Shown here: positions 24,804 to 32,180 of the stretch, one piece after another | Layout of the letters: each line of letters starts with the position of its first letter | Position numbering within the stretch: position 1 is the first letter of the stretch | Assembly: GCA_964463485.1 (NCBI GenBank) | Contig: CAYXDO010000133.1 | Coordinates: 1-32,180, forward strand | From: CAYXDO01 sp964463485 | GTDB taxonomy: Bacteria > Myxococcota > Kuafuiibacteriia > Kuafuiibacteriales > Kuafuiibacteriaceae | Length of the DNA stretch: 32,180 bases | Direction of reading: 5' to 3' | Notes under the pieces: model-generated | What the model was told of the DNA's origin: nothing | Database searches by the model: none | What the model saw: only the letters and a program-made list of their open reading frames with translations | Made by a program: the position numbers and the translations under genes

Positions 24804-26426
24804 TCAATCTGTCAGGTCACTCAAGGGGATTTCGTAGACCCGCGCCGCGCCACCGACGACCAGCACTCGATTTTGGGCAACTTCCAGGGCCGACACGGAG
24901 GCGGGAAAGCGAATCGACTCGGGCGGGATTCCCAGCACCACGCCGCACCCGTCCGACATCCGCACCATCAGCGGCCCTCCGCATTGCCGAGGTGCGACCA
25001 GCACGAACCGCTCGCCGTCGCGCGCGATCACGCCGAGGTCGGAAGGCCTCGACTCGAGCCGGAAGTGCCCGCAGGGGTCGGGCGCGGTGGCGCACGGGGA
25101 CGCGGTGCTGGAGAGATCAGCGCGACCAGCCTCCACGAAGTCGTCGGCCCCTGCGCGTCGAACCAACAACTTTCCCTCCGAGCTCAGCACCCAGATCTCC
25201 AAACCCTCCTCCGTGATCGCGGCCGCGACGTTGCGGATCGCGTCCGCGCCGAGCGAGTAGAAGCGGAAGCCAGCCCGCGGGTCACCGAGGAGGACACCAT
25301 TTCCTGCAGCGATCGCGTACTCAGTCTCCTCGGAGCCCGTGAAGACGACGCGCCTCATGCCGACGTTCTCAGTCCGACTTTCGATGGGTCTCTCTCTCGC
25401 GCTGTTCGCGGTGAGTATCGTTCCCGCTTCGCCCACGGCGAGCACTCGACCGGACGGGTCGATCGCGACGTCTCGAAGCGCGTCGGTCGAGGTCACGACG
25501 AGCTCCAAAGGCCGCCTGAATCCCTCTGGTCCGAGCTCCGTTCGGAAATAAGCTCCGCGCACCCCCGAATTATCCAGGACGTAGGCGGCCACTACGATGA
25601 CTTGCAGGTCGTCTGGGTCCCGGGCGTCCAGACCCACGCCGAAACCTTCCGCCTCGAGCCGCTTGCCGCGGATGGTGATTGGGGCCGGTGGGACGGGCAG
25701 CCAGCTCGCGCCTTCCGGTGAGAAGACTTCTCCGGGTCGAAGCACGAAGAGATCCTTGCGTCCGAGCGCAACGACCCGTCCGTCTGCGAGCCCCACGACT
25801 CGGCTGAGCTCAGGCAGACTGTTGGGCGCCTCGGAGTCGGAGGTTCGCGGCGTGCCGCCGATGACGGCGCCCTCCGCGATCGGCTCGACGCCTCCGAGGT
25901 GAGTGAGTTGGCGTCGGACGGACTCGCACGTCTTTTCCGAGAGGGGGGCCTCGAGGGTTGGGTGCGACAATGGGGGGGCCGTGTCGATTGTTCGAGGCGG
26001 GTCGTCGCTCGTGTGGAGGGTCGCCGAAAGGGGGATTTTCGACCAAACCACTCCGCGCGTTCGGTCCAGTCCAACTTCGCACTCGTCCTCATCCTCTCGG
26101 AGGACGCCTCCCTTCACGGTCCCGACGTCGAGGTAGGGGGAGATCGCCGCGAGCTGTTCGGCGGTCAGGCCCACGACTCCGGAGAGTTGCTCGGTTGCTA
26201 GGGCCCCAAGGTCTTCCTCGATGCTCCCTGCGACCACCGAAAACAGCGGAGATGACGGGCGCAGCTCGTCCGAGCGGATCGAGACCGTGAAGGCGGCGGC
26301 GTAGGTGACGTTGCCGAGCGAGATCTCTTCCGAAGATTCGAGGCAGGCCGCGCTCGCACTCATCGAGATGAGTGCGACAAACTGGCAGCTCGAGCGGCGA
26401 GGGCGGACGGATGATCGGCGCCACAC
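24804..26426 (-). CDS. Large lipoprotein, beta-propeller-like hypothetical
   Basis: The 540-aa product (GTG 26426) has a signal with Arg-rich start and lipobox SAAC at Cys28. The mature part has runs of four-stranded pattern like YVTN/Kelch-type propeller blades: VVGLADGRVVALGRKDLFVL, ALRDVAIDPSGRVLAVGEAG, EYAIAAGNGVLLGDPRAG, NVAAAITEEGLEIWVLSSEGKLLV, VSALEVAQNRVLVVGGAARVYEI. Scattered Cys pairs (CATAPDPCGHF, CGGPLMVRMSDGCG) suggest disulfides. No enzymatic motif is seen. It lies between the ROK kinase and the peptide gene on the same strand but has no functional link to either that I can show. Confidence 0.75.
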   Translation of the reverse strand: MWRRSSVRPRRSSCQFVALISMSASAACLESSEEISLGNVTYAAAFTVSIRSDELRPSSPLFSVVAGSIEEDLGALATEQLSGVVGLTAEQLAAISPYLDVGTVKGGVLREDEDECEVGLDRTRGVVWSKIPLSATLHTSDDPPRTIDTAPPLSHPTLEAPLSEKTCESVRRQLTHLGGVEPIAEGAVIGGTPRTSDSEAPNSLPELSRVVGLADGRVVALGRKDLFVLRPGEVFSPEGASWLPVPPAPITIRGKRLEAEGFGVGLDARDPDDLQVIVVAAYVLDNSGVRGAYFRTELGPEGFRRPLELVVTSTDALRDVAIDPSGRVLAVGEAGTILTANSARERPIESRTENVGMRRVVFTGSEETEYAIAAGNGVLLGDPRAGFRFYSLGADAIRNVAAAITEEGLEIWVLSSEGKLLVRRAGADDFVEAGRADLSSTASPCATAPDPCGHFRLESRPSDLGVIARDGERFVLVAPRQCGGPLMVRMSDGCGVVLGIPPESIRFPASVSALEVAQNRVLVVGGAARVYEIPLSDLTD

Positions 26427-26455
26427 CTGCGCGCGAGTGTGATTTGCAGGGAGCC

Positions 26456-27154
26456 TCAGGTCCAGAGTCGCACTCCGCCCAGAATTCCTGCGAGGTTGTC
26501 CGTCACGCGGACGTTGTCCGGGAGGTCACCGACGAGCTTCTTCGCGTTGCCTCCACCAAGGAAGATGATCTTCGGATTCCAGATCGGCATGATTTGGTCG
26601 ACCGCTTGGCGGACTCGCTTGCTCCATTTTTTCTTGCCGATCCGTTCGAGCTCCGCGTTGCAGAGCACCTCTTCGTAGGTCTTGCCTTTCTTGAAGGGGT
26701 GGTGGCCGAGCTCGAGGTTGGGGACGAGTCTGCCCTCCAGGAAGAGCGCCGATCCGAGGCCTGTGCCGAGGGTGAGGACCATCTCGACGCCGGCGCCCTC
26801 CACGGTGCCGAGGCCCTGGATGTCGGCGTCATTGGCCGCGCGGGTGGGCTTGCCGAGGGCCTCGGCGACGGAATCCGCCAGGCGAACGCCGGCCCAGTCG
26901 CCGTCGAGGTTTGGGGCCGTGTGTACGATCCCTTCGATCACGACGCCCGGAAAACCCACCGAGATCCGTGCGAACTCCGGCTGCGCGGCCGCGAGCTCTT
27001 TGATCGTCGTGAGCACTGCCTCCGGAGTGGCGGGCCGCGGAGTCTCCATGCGGACTTTTTCGTTCGTCGGCTTGCCGCTGGAGCTGAGCACGAGCCCCTT
27101 GATGCCCGAACCACCGACGTCAATGCACAACGTTCCACCCGAGAGCTTCGCCAT
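26456..27154 (-). CDS. ppgK: ROK-family polyphosphate/ATP glucokinase
   Basis: The 232-aa cytoplasmic kinase is predicted to phosphorylate glucose to glucose 6-phosphate. It has the phosphate-1 motif CIDVGGSGIKG (10-20), SVGFPGVV and the catalytic Asp109 in AANDADIQGLG. It also has LTLGTGLGSALF (128-138), ELGHHPFKKGKTYEEV (from 148) and the GGGNAKKL/GGVRLW closing region. The ELGHHPFKKGKTYEE type and the C-terminus IIFLGGGNAK are typical of polyphosphate glucokinases. The Cys zinc motif of ROK repressors and the helix-turn-helix are absent. Whether the phosphate donor is polyphosphate or ATP cannot be proven from sequence. It starts at ATG 27154. Confidence 0.85.
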   Translation of the reverse strand: MAKLSGGTLCIDVGGSGIKGLVLSSSGKPTNEKVRMETPRPATPEAVLTTIKELAAAQPEFARISVGFPGVVIEGIVHTAPNLDGDWAGVRLADSVAEALGKPTRAANDADIQGLGTVEGAGVEMVLTLGTGLGSALFLEGRLVPNLELGHHPFKKGKTYEEVLCNAELERIGKKKWSKRVRQAVDQIMPIWNPKIIFLGGGNAKKLVGDLPDNVRVTDNLAGILGGVRLWT

Positions 27155-27216
27155 GGCGAGAAGCTACCTGAAATCAGGCGCCGGGTCTAAAGGCTTGAGG
27201 GATGTTATAGGGAGGT
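27155..27216. promoter_or_regulatory. Short divergent intergenic region
   Basis: These 62 bp separate divergent ppgK and the PEGA gene and should contain both promoters. I see no clear hexamer pair. Confidence 0.35.
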
Positions 27217-28602
27217 ATGGCTCGATCCGATGGCAAAGGCCCGATCGACGTCGACGGTTCAGATTTCGGCAAGCGCGCCGACGCCGTCGACCTCCCCGAG
27301 GATACGGGTGGAGTGAAGCTCACCACCAAAGCGGAGGAGCTCATGGACTCGGGGGCCGAGCAAAGAGCCGACCCTTGGGGTGGGGAACGGTCGAAGAAGA
27401 CTCGGCGCTCGGTCACGCCGCCGCCCGTGATCGCATCGCTCGACGACCCCACAGCGCCGACAGCGCCGGCCGATCCCAAGCCACCTTCTTCGAAAGGCAT
27501 GAAGCAGGCGCTTCGCCAACAGCCGCGTCCGGCTGCGCCGCCGTCCAAGGGCCGAGCGATCGGCATCCTGCTCTTCGTCGTGGCGGCGGTGGCCGTCGTG
27601 TTCGTGGCGGACCGGTTCGCCTCCGAAGCGCCACCGCCCCGCGGGTCGCCCACCGCGACGGCTCGCGCCGCCGAGGGGAGCCTCAGCGTCGAGTCCGAGC
27701 CGCCTGGAGCGACCGTGACGATCGACGGCGCCAGCGCCGGGCTGGTCACCCCGGCGACCATCAAGCTTCCCACCGACAAGCCGGTGCGCGTGGCCGTCAG
27801 CCTCGAGGGCTTTGCGGCACAGCCTACCGAGCGCGTGCTCGCGGTGCCTGGCGACCTCGGTCGCGCGGTCGCGCGATTCAGTCTCGTGCCCGGACGGTCC
27901 ATGCGCATCGAGTCAAGCCCTTCGGAGGCGGAGGTCACCGTCGATGGCACGCAGATCAAAGGGGTCACGCCGTTCACTCTCCCCGCCTTCCCGATCAAGC
28001 AGAAGGTCGCACTCACCGTAGCCCGCGATGGCTACCGCACGATTCATCGCGAGATCGTCGTCCAGGAAAAGGGTGACCCGAGCGTCAAGCTCACTCTCGA
28101 GCTCTCCAGAACGCTCGACATCACGAGCTCTCCAGGCGGAGCCACGGTGAGTATCAACGGCGAGGTCCTCGGCACCACACCCATCGATGGAGCGACGGTG
28201 CCGGTCAAAGAGTTCACCATGGTCCTCGAGAAAACCGGGTTCGAACGCCTCGAGCAGCTCGTCTCGGCCTCCGAAGACACGCGTCGGGCGCATGCCGACC
28301 TGATCCCGCTGCCTTTGTCGAATCAGGCGCTGAGCCCGGAGCTCAAGGTGAAGGTGAAAAAACTCGAAACGACCCTGCGTCAGTATGACAAGGAGCTGAC
28401 TTCGGCCAAGTCGAAGCTGACCCGGGCAGAAGAGTTCCAAGGCCGACTCTCTCCCGAGTCGACCGAGGCGGAGTCGGAGAAAGCTGACCGTGGAGTGGAG
28501 GAAGCGAGAAAAGAGGTCGATCGAATCACCGCCGAGTTCGAGAAAATCAGGGGTGAGCTCGACGACATACGAGCCAGCGTGGCCGCTCAAGCGACTCCTT
28601 GA
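27217..28602 (+). CDS. Membrane-anchored PEGA-domain protein with coiled coil
   Basis: The 461-aa product has a polar N-terminus (1-~112, Pro/Lys/Asp-rich, cytoplasmic). One transmembrane helix follows (~114-131, AIGILLFVVAAVAVVFV). Then come three PEGA-type beta-domains: ~155-225 (SLSVESEPPGATVTIDG), ~228-300 (SMRIESSPSEAEVTVDGTQI) and ~305-370 (TLDITSSPGGATVSINGEVL). The C-terminal coiled coil is ~372-455 (LETTLRQYDKELTSAKSKL, EEARKEVDRITAEFEKI). PEGA domains decorate periplasmic and surface proteins. Function is unknown; an envelope attachment role is inferred. It is convergent with the OPT gene. Confidence 0.85.
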   Translation: MARSDGKGPIDVDGSDFGKRADAVDLPEDTGGVKLTTKAEELMDSGAEQRADPWGGERSKKTRRSVTPPPVIASLDDPTAPTAPADPKPPSSKGMKQALRQQPRPAAPPSKGRAIGILLFVVAAVAVVFVADRFASEAPPPRGSPTATARAAEGSLSVESEPPGATVTIDGASAGLVTPATIKLPTDKPVRVAVSLEGFAAQPTERVLAVPGDLGRAVARFSLVPGRSMRIESSPSEAEVTVDGTQIKGVTPFTLPAFPIKQKVALTVARDGYRTIHREIVVQEKGDPSVKLTLELSRTLDITSSPGGATVSINGEVLGTTPIDGATVPVKEFTMVLEKTGFERLEQLVSASEDTRRAHADLIPLPLSNQALSPELKVKVKKLETTLRQYDKELTSAKSKLTRAEEFQGRLSPESTEAESEKADRGVEEARKEVDRITAEFEKIRGELDDIRASVAAQATP

Positions 28603-28642
28603 GTTTGAGTGCCTCGAACCCTGCTGAGTCGCGACGTCCAGG

Positions 28643-30937
28643 TCAGCGTTCGCGCGCCTGTGGCCTCGAGGCCAGCCACATTTCCCGCCCGACGACGAAC
28701 AGCAGCGACGTGATCACCGCGAACGGCAGCAGCGCGAGCACGTCCGCGAGGGGCCCGTGGAAGAAGGGGTTGTGAGACTCGGACCATGCGGCGAGGGCGC
28801 TATCCACCTCGCCGAACAGTCCGGCCAAAAACGCGATCACGATGCCCGCGATCGCTCCGCCCGCGATGTATCCAGAAGCCATCAGCACACCCGGGCTCTT
28901 GTCCTGCTCGGCGGCCAGCTGCTCCTCGCTGAGTCCCTTCATCTTCTGACGCCGGGCGCGATCGACGGCCCAGCGCACGAGCCCACCTGCCAGGATGGGT
29001 GTGGAGGAGAAGATCGGAAGGTAGACGCCGACGGCGAAGGCGAGCGACGGGATGCCCGCGAGCTCCAACACGAAGGCGATCATGACTCCGAAGAGGACGA
29101 GGGACCACGGCAGTTGTTGATCGAGGATCCCTTTGATGATGTAGGACATGAGGGTGGCTTTGGGTGCGTCGAACTTACGCACCTCCGTGCCGTCCGGCCG
29201 TTTGGCATGAGTTCCATTGATACCTGGGTCGACCAAGTAGACGGCCCGCCCAGACTCATCCACGAGGTATTTCGACGCCTGACCGGTGGCCTCGTTCATC
29301 CTGTGCCAGACCCGGTAGGATTTCGGATCGGAGTTGGCCTGGGGACCGGTAAGCGACTCCGCGGGTTCGAGCGTGCTCTGGTCGGCGATGAGTTGTTCGC
29401 TGGCCTCGACGGGCACGTAGACCGTCGCGACGTCGTTGAGCTTGAGGAGGATCGGACCGAGGACGAGCGCGGAGGCGAGCGCGCCGATGAGGATCGAGAT
29501 CTGCTGAGACCGTGGGGTCGCTCCGACGAGGAAGCCGGTCTTCAGGTCTTGGGAGGTCGCTCCGCCGTTCGAGGCGGCGATACACACGATGGCGCCGACG
29601 GAGAGCGCCGTGACGTAGTATCCTTTTCCGGTCCAGCCGATCACGAGGAAGATCAAACAAGTCAGGAGAAGCGTGGCTACCGTCATTCCCGAGATGGGAT
29701 TCGACGAGGAGCCGATTTCTCCGGTGAGTCGCGACGAGACGGTCACGAAGAGAAAGCCGAAGACGATGATGAGGAGCGCGCCGAGGATGTTCATGTGGAG
29801 CGAAGGCGCCAGCATGATCGCTCCGACGAGTCCGAGGACTCCGATGAGTACGAACTTCGCGGGGAGGTCGCGGTCCGTTCGGAGGCCAGCCTGGCTTGGT
29901 CCGCCGGAGAGATCCGAGAGTCCAGAGCGCAAGCCGCTCCAGATCGTGGGCAAGGAGCGCACGAGGCTGACGATGCCGCCCGCGGCGACCGCGCCGGCGC
30001 CGATGTACAGGACGTAGGCGCCGCGGATCTGATTGGGGCTCATTTGGGAGATCGGGATGGTTCCGGGGGCGAGCGGCAGCGCGATCGACTCACCGAAGAA
30101 TTTGATCATGGGGATGAGTACGAGGTAGGCGAGGACGCCGCCTCCGCACATGACGGAGGCGATTCGGGGTCCGATGATGTAGCCCACTCCGAGGAGCTCG
30201 GGGGAGATTTCGATGGAGACCGACCCGGCTTTGAGAGGGGCGCCGAAGACCTTCTCGGGGACGTCTTTCCAACCCTTGAGTGCGACCATGGCGGTCTTGT
30301 AGGCCAGGCCGATGCCGAAGCCCGCGAAGATGGGGCGCGCGTCCATTCCGCTCGAGGCTCCTTGGGCGGCGGAGGCCGCAGCCTCGGCGCGGGCGGCTTC
30401 GGAGGCTGCCGCGATGGAGTCCTCGGAGGCGCCGGCTTTGAGGACGGCGGCGCAGGCGGTTCCTTCTGGGTATTTGAGGACTCCGTGTTGTTGGACGATG
30501 AGGGCGCGGCGGAGGGGGACCATCATCAAGATGCCGAGGAGGCCCCCCAAGACGGCCACGAGGGCGACTCGGGTGAGCTCGAGATCGAAGCCGAGAATCA
30601 TGATCGCGGGCATGGTCACGCCGATGCCGAAGGCGATGGACTCACCGGCCGATCCGGCGGTCTGAACGATGTTGTTCTCCAAAATGGTGGCGTCGGAGGC
30701 ACCGAGCTTGGAGAGGATTCTGAAGAAAGTGATCGAAATGACGGCGACGGGAATGGAGGCGCTGACGGTCAGCCCGACTTTGAGCACGAGGTAGAGAGAC
30801 GACGCGCCGAAGACCATTCCGAGCAGGGTGCCGAGAATGACCGCACGCGGGGTCAGCTCGCGCAGGCGGGTATCAGGGCCGATGTAGGGGTGGAACGGCG
30901 GCCGCTCCGTCCCGCGGGATGAGGCTTCACTCGACAT
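28643..30937 (-). CDS. OPT-family oligopeptide/metal-chelate transporter
   Basis: The 764-aa integral inner-membrane protein is predicted to import oligopeptides or siderophore/metal chelates by proton symport. It has the OPT signatures ELTPRAVILGTLLGMVFG, ENNIVQTAGSAGES (87-100), KYPEGTACAAVL (155-165) and GVGYIIGPRIASVMCGGG. About 14-16 hydrophobic segments are present. A long soluble stretch (~500-595, PVEASEQLIADQST to FDAPKATLMSY) interrupts the last helices, as in some large-insert bacterial OPT proteins. The ATG at 30937 is the natural start. Substrate cannot be told. Confidence 0.92.
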   Translation of the reverse strand: MSSEASSRGTERPPFHPYIGPDTRLRELTPRAVILGTLLGMVFGASSLYLVLKVGLTVSASIPVAVISITFFRILSKLGASDATILENNIVQTAGSAGESIAFGIGVTMPAIMILGFDLELTRVALVAVLGGLLGILMMVPLRRALIVQQHGVLKYPEGTACAAVLKAGASEDSIAAASEAARAEAAASAAQGASSGMDARPIFAGFGIGLAYKTAMVALKGWKDVPEKVFGAPLKAGSVSIEISPELLGVGYIIGPRIASVMCGGGVLAYLVLIPMIKFFGESIALPLAPGTIPISQMSPNQIRGAYVLYIGAGAVAAGGIVSLVRSLPTIWSGLRSGLSDLSGGPSQAGLRTDRDLPAKFVLIGVLGLVGAIMLAPSLHMNILGALLIIVFGFLFVTVSSRLTGEIGSSSNPISGMTVATLLLTCLIFLVIGWTGKGYYVTALSVGAIVCIAASNGGATSQDLKTGFLVGATPRSQQISILIGALASALVLGPILLKLNDVATVYVPVEASEQLIADQSTLEPAESLTGPQANSDPKSYRVWHRMNEATGQASKYLVDESGRAVYLVDPGINGTHAKRPDGTEVRKFDAPKATLMSYIIKGILDQQLPWSLVLFGVMIAFVLELAGIPSLAFAVGVYLPIFSSTPILAGGLVRWAVDRARRQKMKGLSEEQLAAEQDKSPGVLMASGYIAGGAIAGIVIAFLAGLFGEVDSALAAWSESHNPFFHGPLADVLALLPFAVITSLLFVVGREMWLASRPQARER

Positions 30938-31254
30938 GGAAGGGCCTTATCCCAGGCCTTCATCGACCGCAACCGACGACGGGCCTCGACGTGACTGGAC
31001 TCAGGCTCGACTGAGTATGATGCTCGGAGCAACTCGTGCAGCTTCGAAAGGTACTCCTCTTGGAAGGTCGCAAGATTGCGCTGACGGCAGGTCGTGGCAG
31101 TTGGCGATCGTCGATCGTTCGGTCCTTGGCGCTCCGTCGAGCTTGTGGATCCACCTGAGTGATCCTCGAGGTCGACCCGCCCCGGCGTACCTGGAGCTGG
31201 CAAACGGCCGCCAAGCTCGCGGTCGAATGGGCCGAGATGGCGTAGGATCAGCTC
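30938..31254. other. Divergent intergenic region without a clear gene
   Basis: These 317 bp separate the OPT gene and the hydrolase gene. One plus-strand frame from GTG 31036 reads VQLRKVLLLEGRKIALTA to a TGA at 31156-31158. In the same frame beyond the stop it reads VILEVDPPRRTWSWQTAAKL and EWAEMA to a TAG at 31243. This might be a decayed small gene; no family is recognised. AGGATC at 31244 onward is the ribosome binding region of the hydrolase. Confidence 0.4.
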
Positions 31255-32100
31255 GTGCCCAAAGCAGACTTCGTCGGAGACGTGGCGAGCTTCGATGGAA
31301 CTCGGATTCGATACCAGACCTTCGGCGAAGGCCCGCCCATCGTGTTCGGCAACGGGATCGGCGTGGGCTTTCGCGGCCTGAAGCTCCAAATCGAGGCCCT
31401 GCGAAAGGGCTTTCGAGTGATTTGTTGGGATCACCGGGGCATCTTCGATTCGGATCGGCCGGGACCCGGCGGGATGAGTGTGGCCTCGCAGGCGCGGGAC
31501 CTCCTGAGCGTCATGGACGCGGTGGGTGTGAGGGACGCGGCCTATGCCGGCTGGAGCATGGGTGTTCAGGTCGGGCTGGAAGCCATACGAATGGCGAGGG
31601 CCCGGTTCACGAGGTCGTTCTTCTTGAGTGGAGTGGCAGGTCTGCCAGGGCGCGCCGCTGTGCCTCTGCCTTTCGACCGGCTCGTGATCGCGGGCCTGAA
31701 CCGACAAGCTCCTCGCGTGGTTCGTTCGGCTTGGAGAGCCATCGGCTCGGAACGTTTCTTCGCCCTGGCCAAACGCGCCGGCTACGTCGCCGAAAGCGTC
31801 GATCGCGAAGTGTTCATGACCATGACCCGCGGGGTCGCAAGTCACGACCCGAGTGTCTACCTCGGAACCCTGTCCCAGGTGCTCCAACACGACGCGCGTG
31901 ACGTCCTCCCGGCTCTCCGAGTGCCTGTGTTGTTCGTCGGAGGAGACAAGGACCGGATGACGCCGCCGCGAGCGCTCGCAAAGCTCGCGAAATCGGCTGG
32001 AGGCTCGGTGCGCACGATCGAAGGGGGATCACACTTCGCACTCATCGAGCGGCCCGGCGAAGTCAATGAGTTGCTCTGGAGCTTCTTTTCGGGCTGCTAG
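31255..32100 (+). CDS. Alpha/beta-fold hydrolase
   Basis: The 281-aa cytoplasmic protein (GTG 31255 with AGGA seven bases upstream) has a complete hydrolase triad. The nucleophile elbow is GWSMG with Ser101. Asp233 is in the GGDKDRMTPP strand and His260 in GGSHFALIERPGE. The oxyanion region is VFGNGIGVG, and WDHRGIFDSD follows the second strand. A cap-like helical segment lies at ~135-210. Such proteins hydrolyse esters, epoxides, lactones or C-C bonds; the substrate is unknown. Compared with the lipoprotein at 15960-17069 it keeps all catalytic residues. It is the last gene in the window. Confidence 0.9.
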   Translation: MPKADFVGDVASFDGTRIRYQTFGEGPPIVFGNGIGVGFRGLKLQIEALRKGFRVICWDHRGIFDSDRPGPGGMSVASQARDLLSVMDAVGVRDAAYAGWSMGVQVGLEAIRMARARFTRSFFLSGVAGLPGRAAVPLPFDRLVIAGLNRQAPRVVRSAWRAIGSERFFALAKRAGYVAESVDREVFMTMTRGVASHDPSVYLGTLSQVLQHDARDVLPALRVPVLFVGGDKDRMTPPRALAKLAKSAGGSVRTIEGGSHFALIERPGEVNELLWSFFSGC

Positions 32101-32140
32101 CTATAGTTAATCCTGCCTAATCCTCATCCTGCCTCAGGAT

Positions 32141-32180
32141 CGGGCACGGGCACGGGCACGGGCACGGGCACGGGCACGGG
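32141..32180. repeat. Hexanucleotide tandem repeat CGGGCA
   Basis: There are six full copies plus CGGG, perfect, running to the window edge, so the true length is unknown. It follows the hydrolase stop by 40 nt. The intervening stretch repeats TCCTGCCT twice. Confidence 0.95.

Noticed and set aside
28757..30922. 721-codon plus-strand ORF
   Set aside because: It is antisense to the OPT transporter, whose membrane segments and signatures are clear; the product is Gly/Asp/Arg-rich without features.
31036..31158. 40-codon ORF upstream of the hydrolase
   Set aside because: No start signal, interrupted by TGA and no recognised family; kept only as a note on the intergenic region.

Overview
The window is GC-rich, gene-dense DNA from a Gram-negative bacterium, most likely a myxobacterium (Myxococcota, formerly Deltaproteobacteria). 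The evidence is the mix of gene families: many lipoproteins with ASH/PKD-type or Cys-rich domains, an FHA-sigma54-type AAA+ protein, an NtrC-type regulator, PEGA-domain, DUF4124-SLT and TPR envelope proteins, an outer-membrane barrel, an OPT transporter, frequent GTG/TTG starts and tRNA genes without encoded CCA. The genus cannot be told from the sequence alone.

Layout. 1-5366 (minus): a two-gene operon for a PKD/ASH-type lipoprotein and, 7 nt downstream, a very large secreted protein built of ~160-residue repeats, each with a calcium-loop-like motif; it runs off the left edge. 5630-7585 (plus): a membrane-anchored protein with three tandem DsbA-like thioredoxin domains. 7600-8520: a non-coding array of 12 hairpin repeats in two opposite blocks. 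8544-10540 (minus): a TIM-barrel-like hypothetical protein, tRNA-Leu(CAA) and tRNA-Ala(GGC), with a dispersed repeat family that leaves a perfect 44-bp direct repeat upstream of each tRNA. 10541-20055 (minus): a long co-directional run, in transcription order nadB, an FHA/degenerate AAA+ regulator, an alpha/beta-hydrolase-fold lipoprotein lacking two catalytic residues, a YceI-like protein, a small lipoprotein, an NtrC-type regulator, an outer-membrane barrel, nadC and birA. 20208-22951 (plus): lytic transglycosylase, TPR/AIM24-like protein and pgsA with overlapping stop/start codons, then tRNA-Gly(GCC) and its terminator.

22951-24784 is the accessory part: a truncated DUF5615-like toxin beside an intact HTH-DUF433 antitoxin, a frameshifted PIN-like remnant, and a 65-codon gene whose product looks like a ribosomally synthesised, post-translationally modified peptide (RiPP) precursor, with a double-glycine leader and a 24-residue core carrying three evenly spaced cysteines. 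No modification enzyme or exporter lies in the window, so it is an orphan precursor here. 24804-32180: a large lipoprotein, a ROK-type (polyphosphate) glucokinase, a PEGA-domain protein, an OPT-family transporter, an intact alpha/beta hydrolase and a CGGGCA hexanucleotide repeat at the right edge.

How the genes fit together: NadB and NadC catalyse the first and third steps of de novo NAD synthesis (NadA, the middle step, is not in the window). BirA activates biotin enzymes. PgsA makes the phosphatidylglycerol precursor. Most remaining products act in the envelope or periplasm. The best candidate for something undescribed is the orphan RiPP-like precursor at 24552-24749. Next come the repeat-built secreted protein, the triple DsbA fusion and the two degenerate enzyme-fold proteins at 15960-18367.
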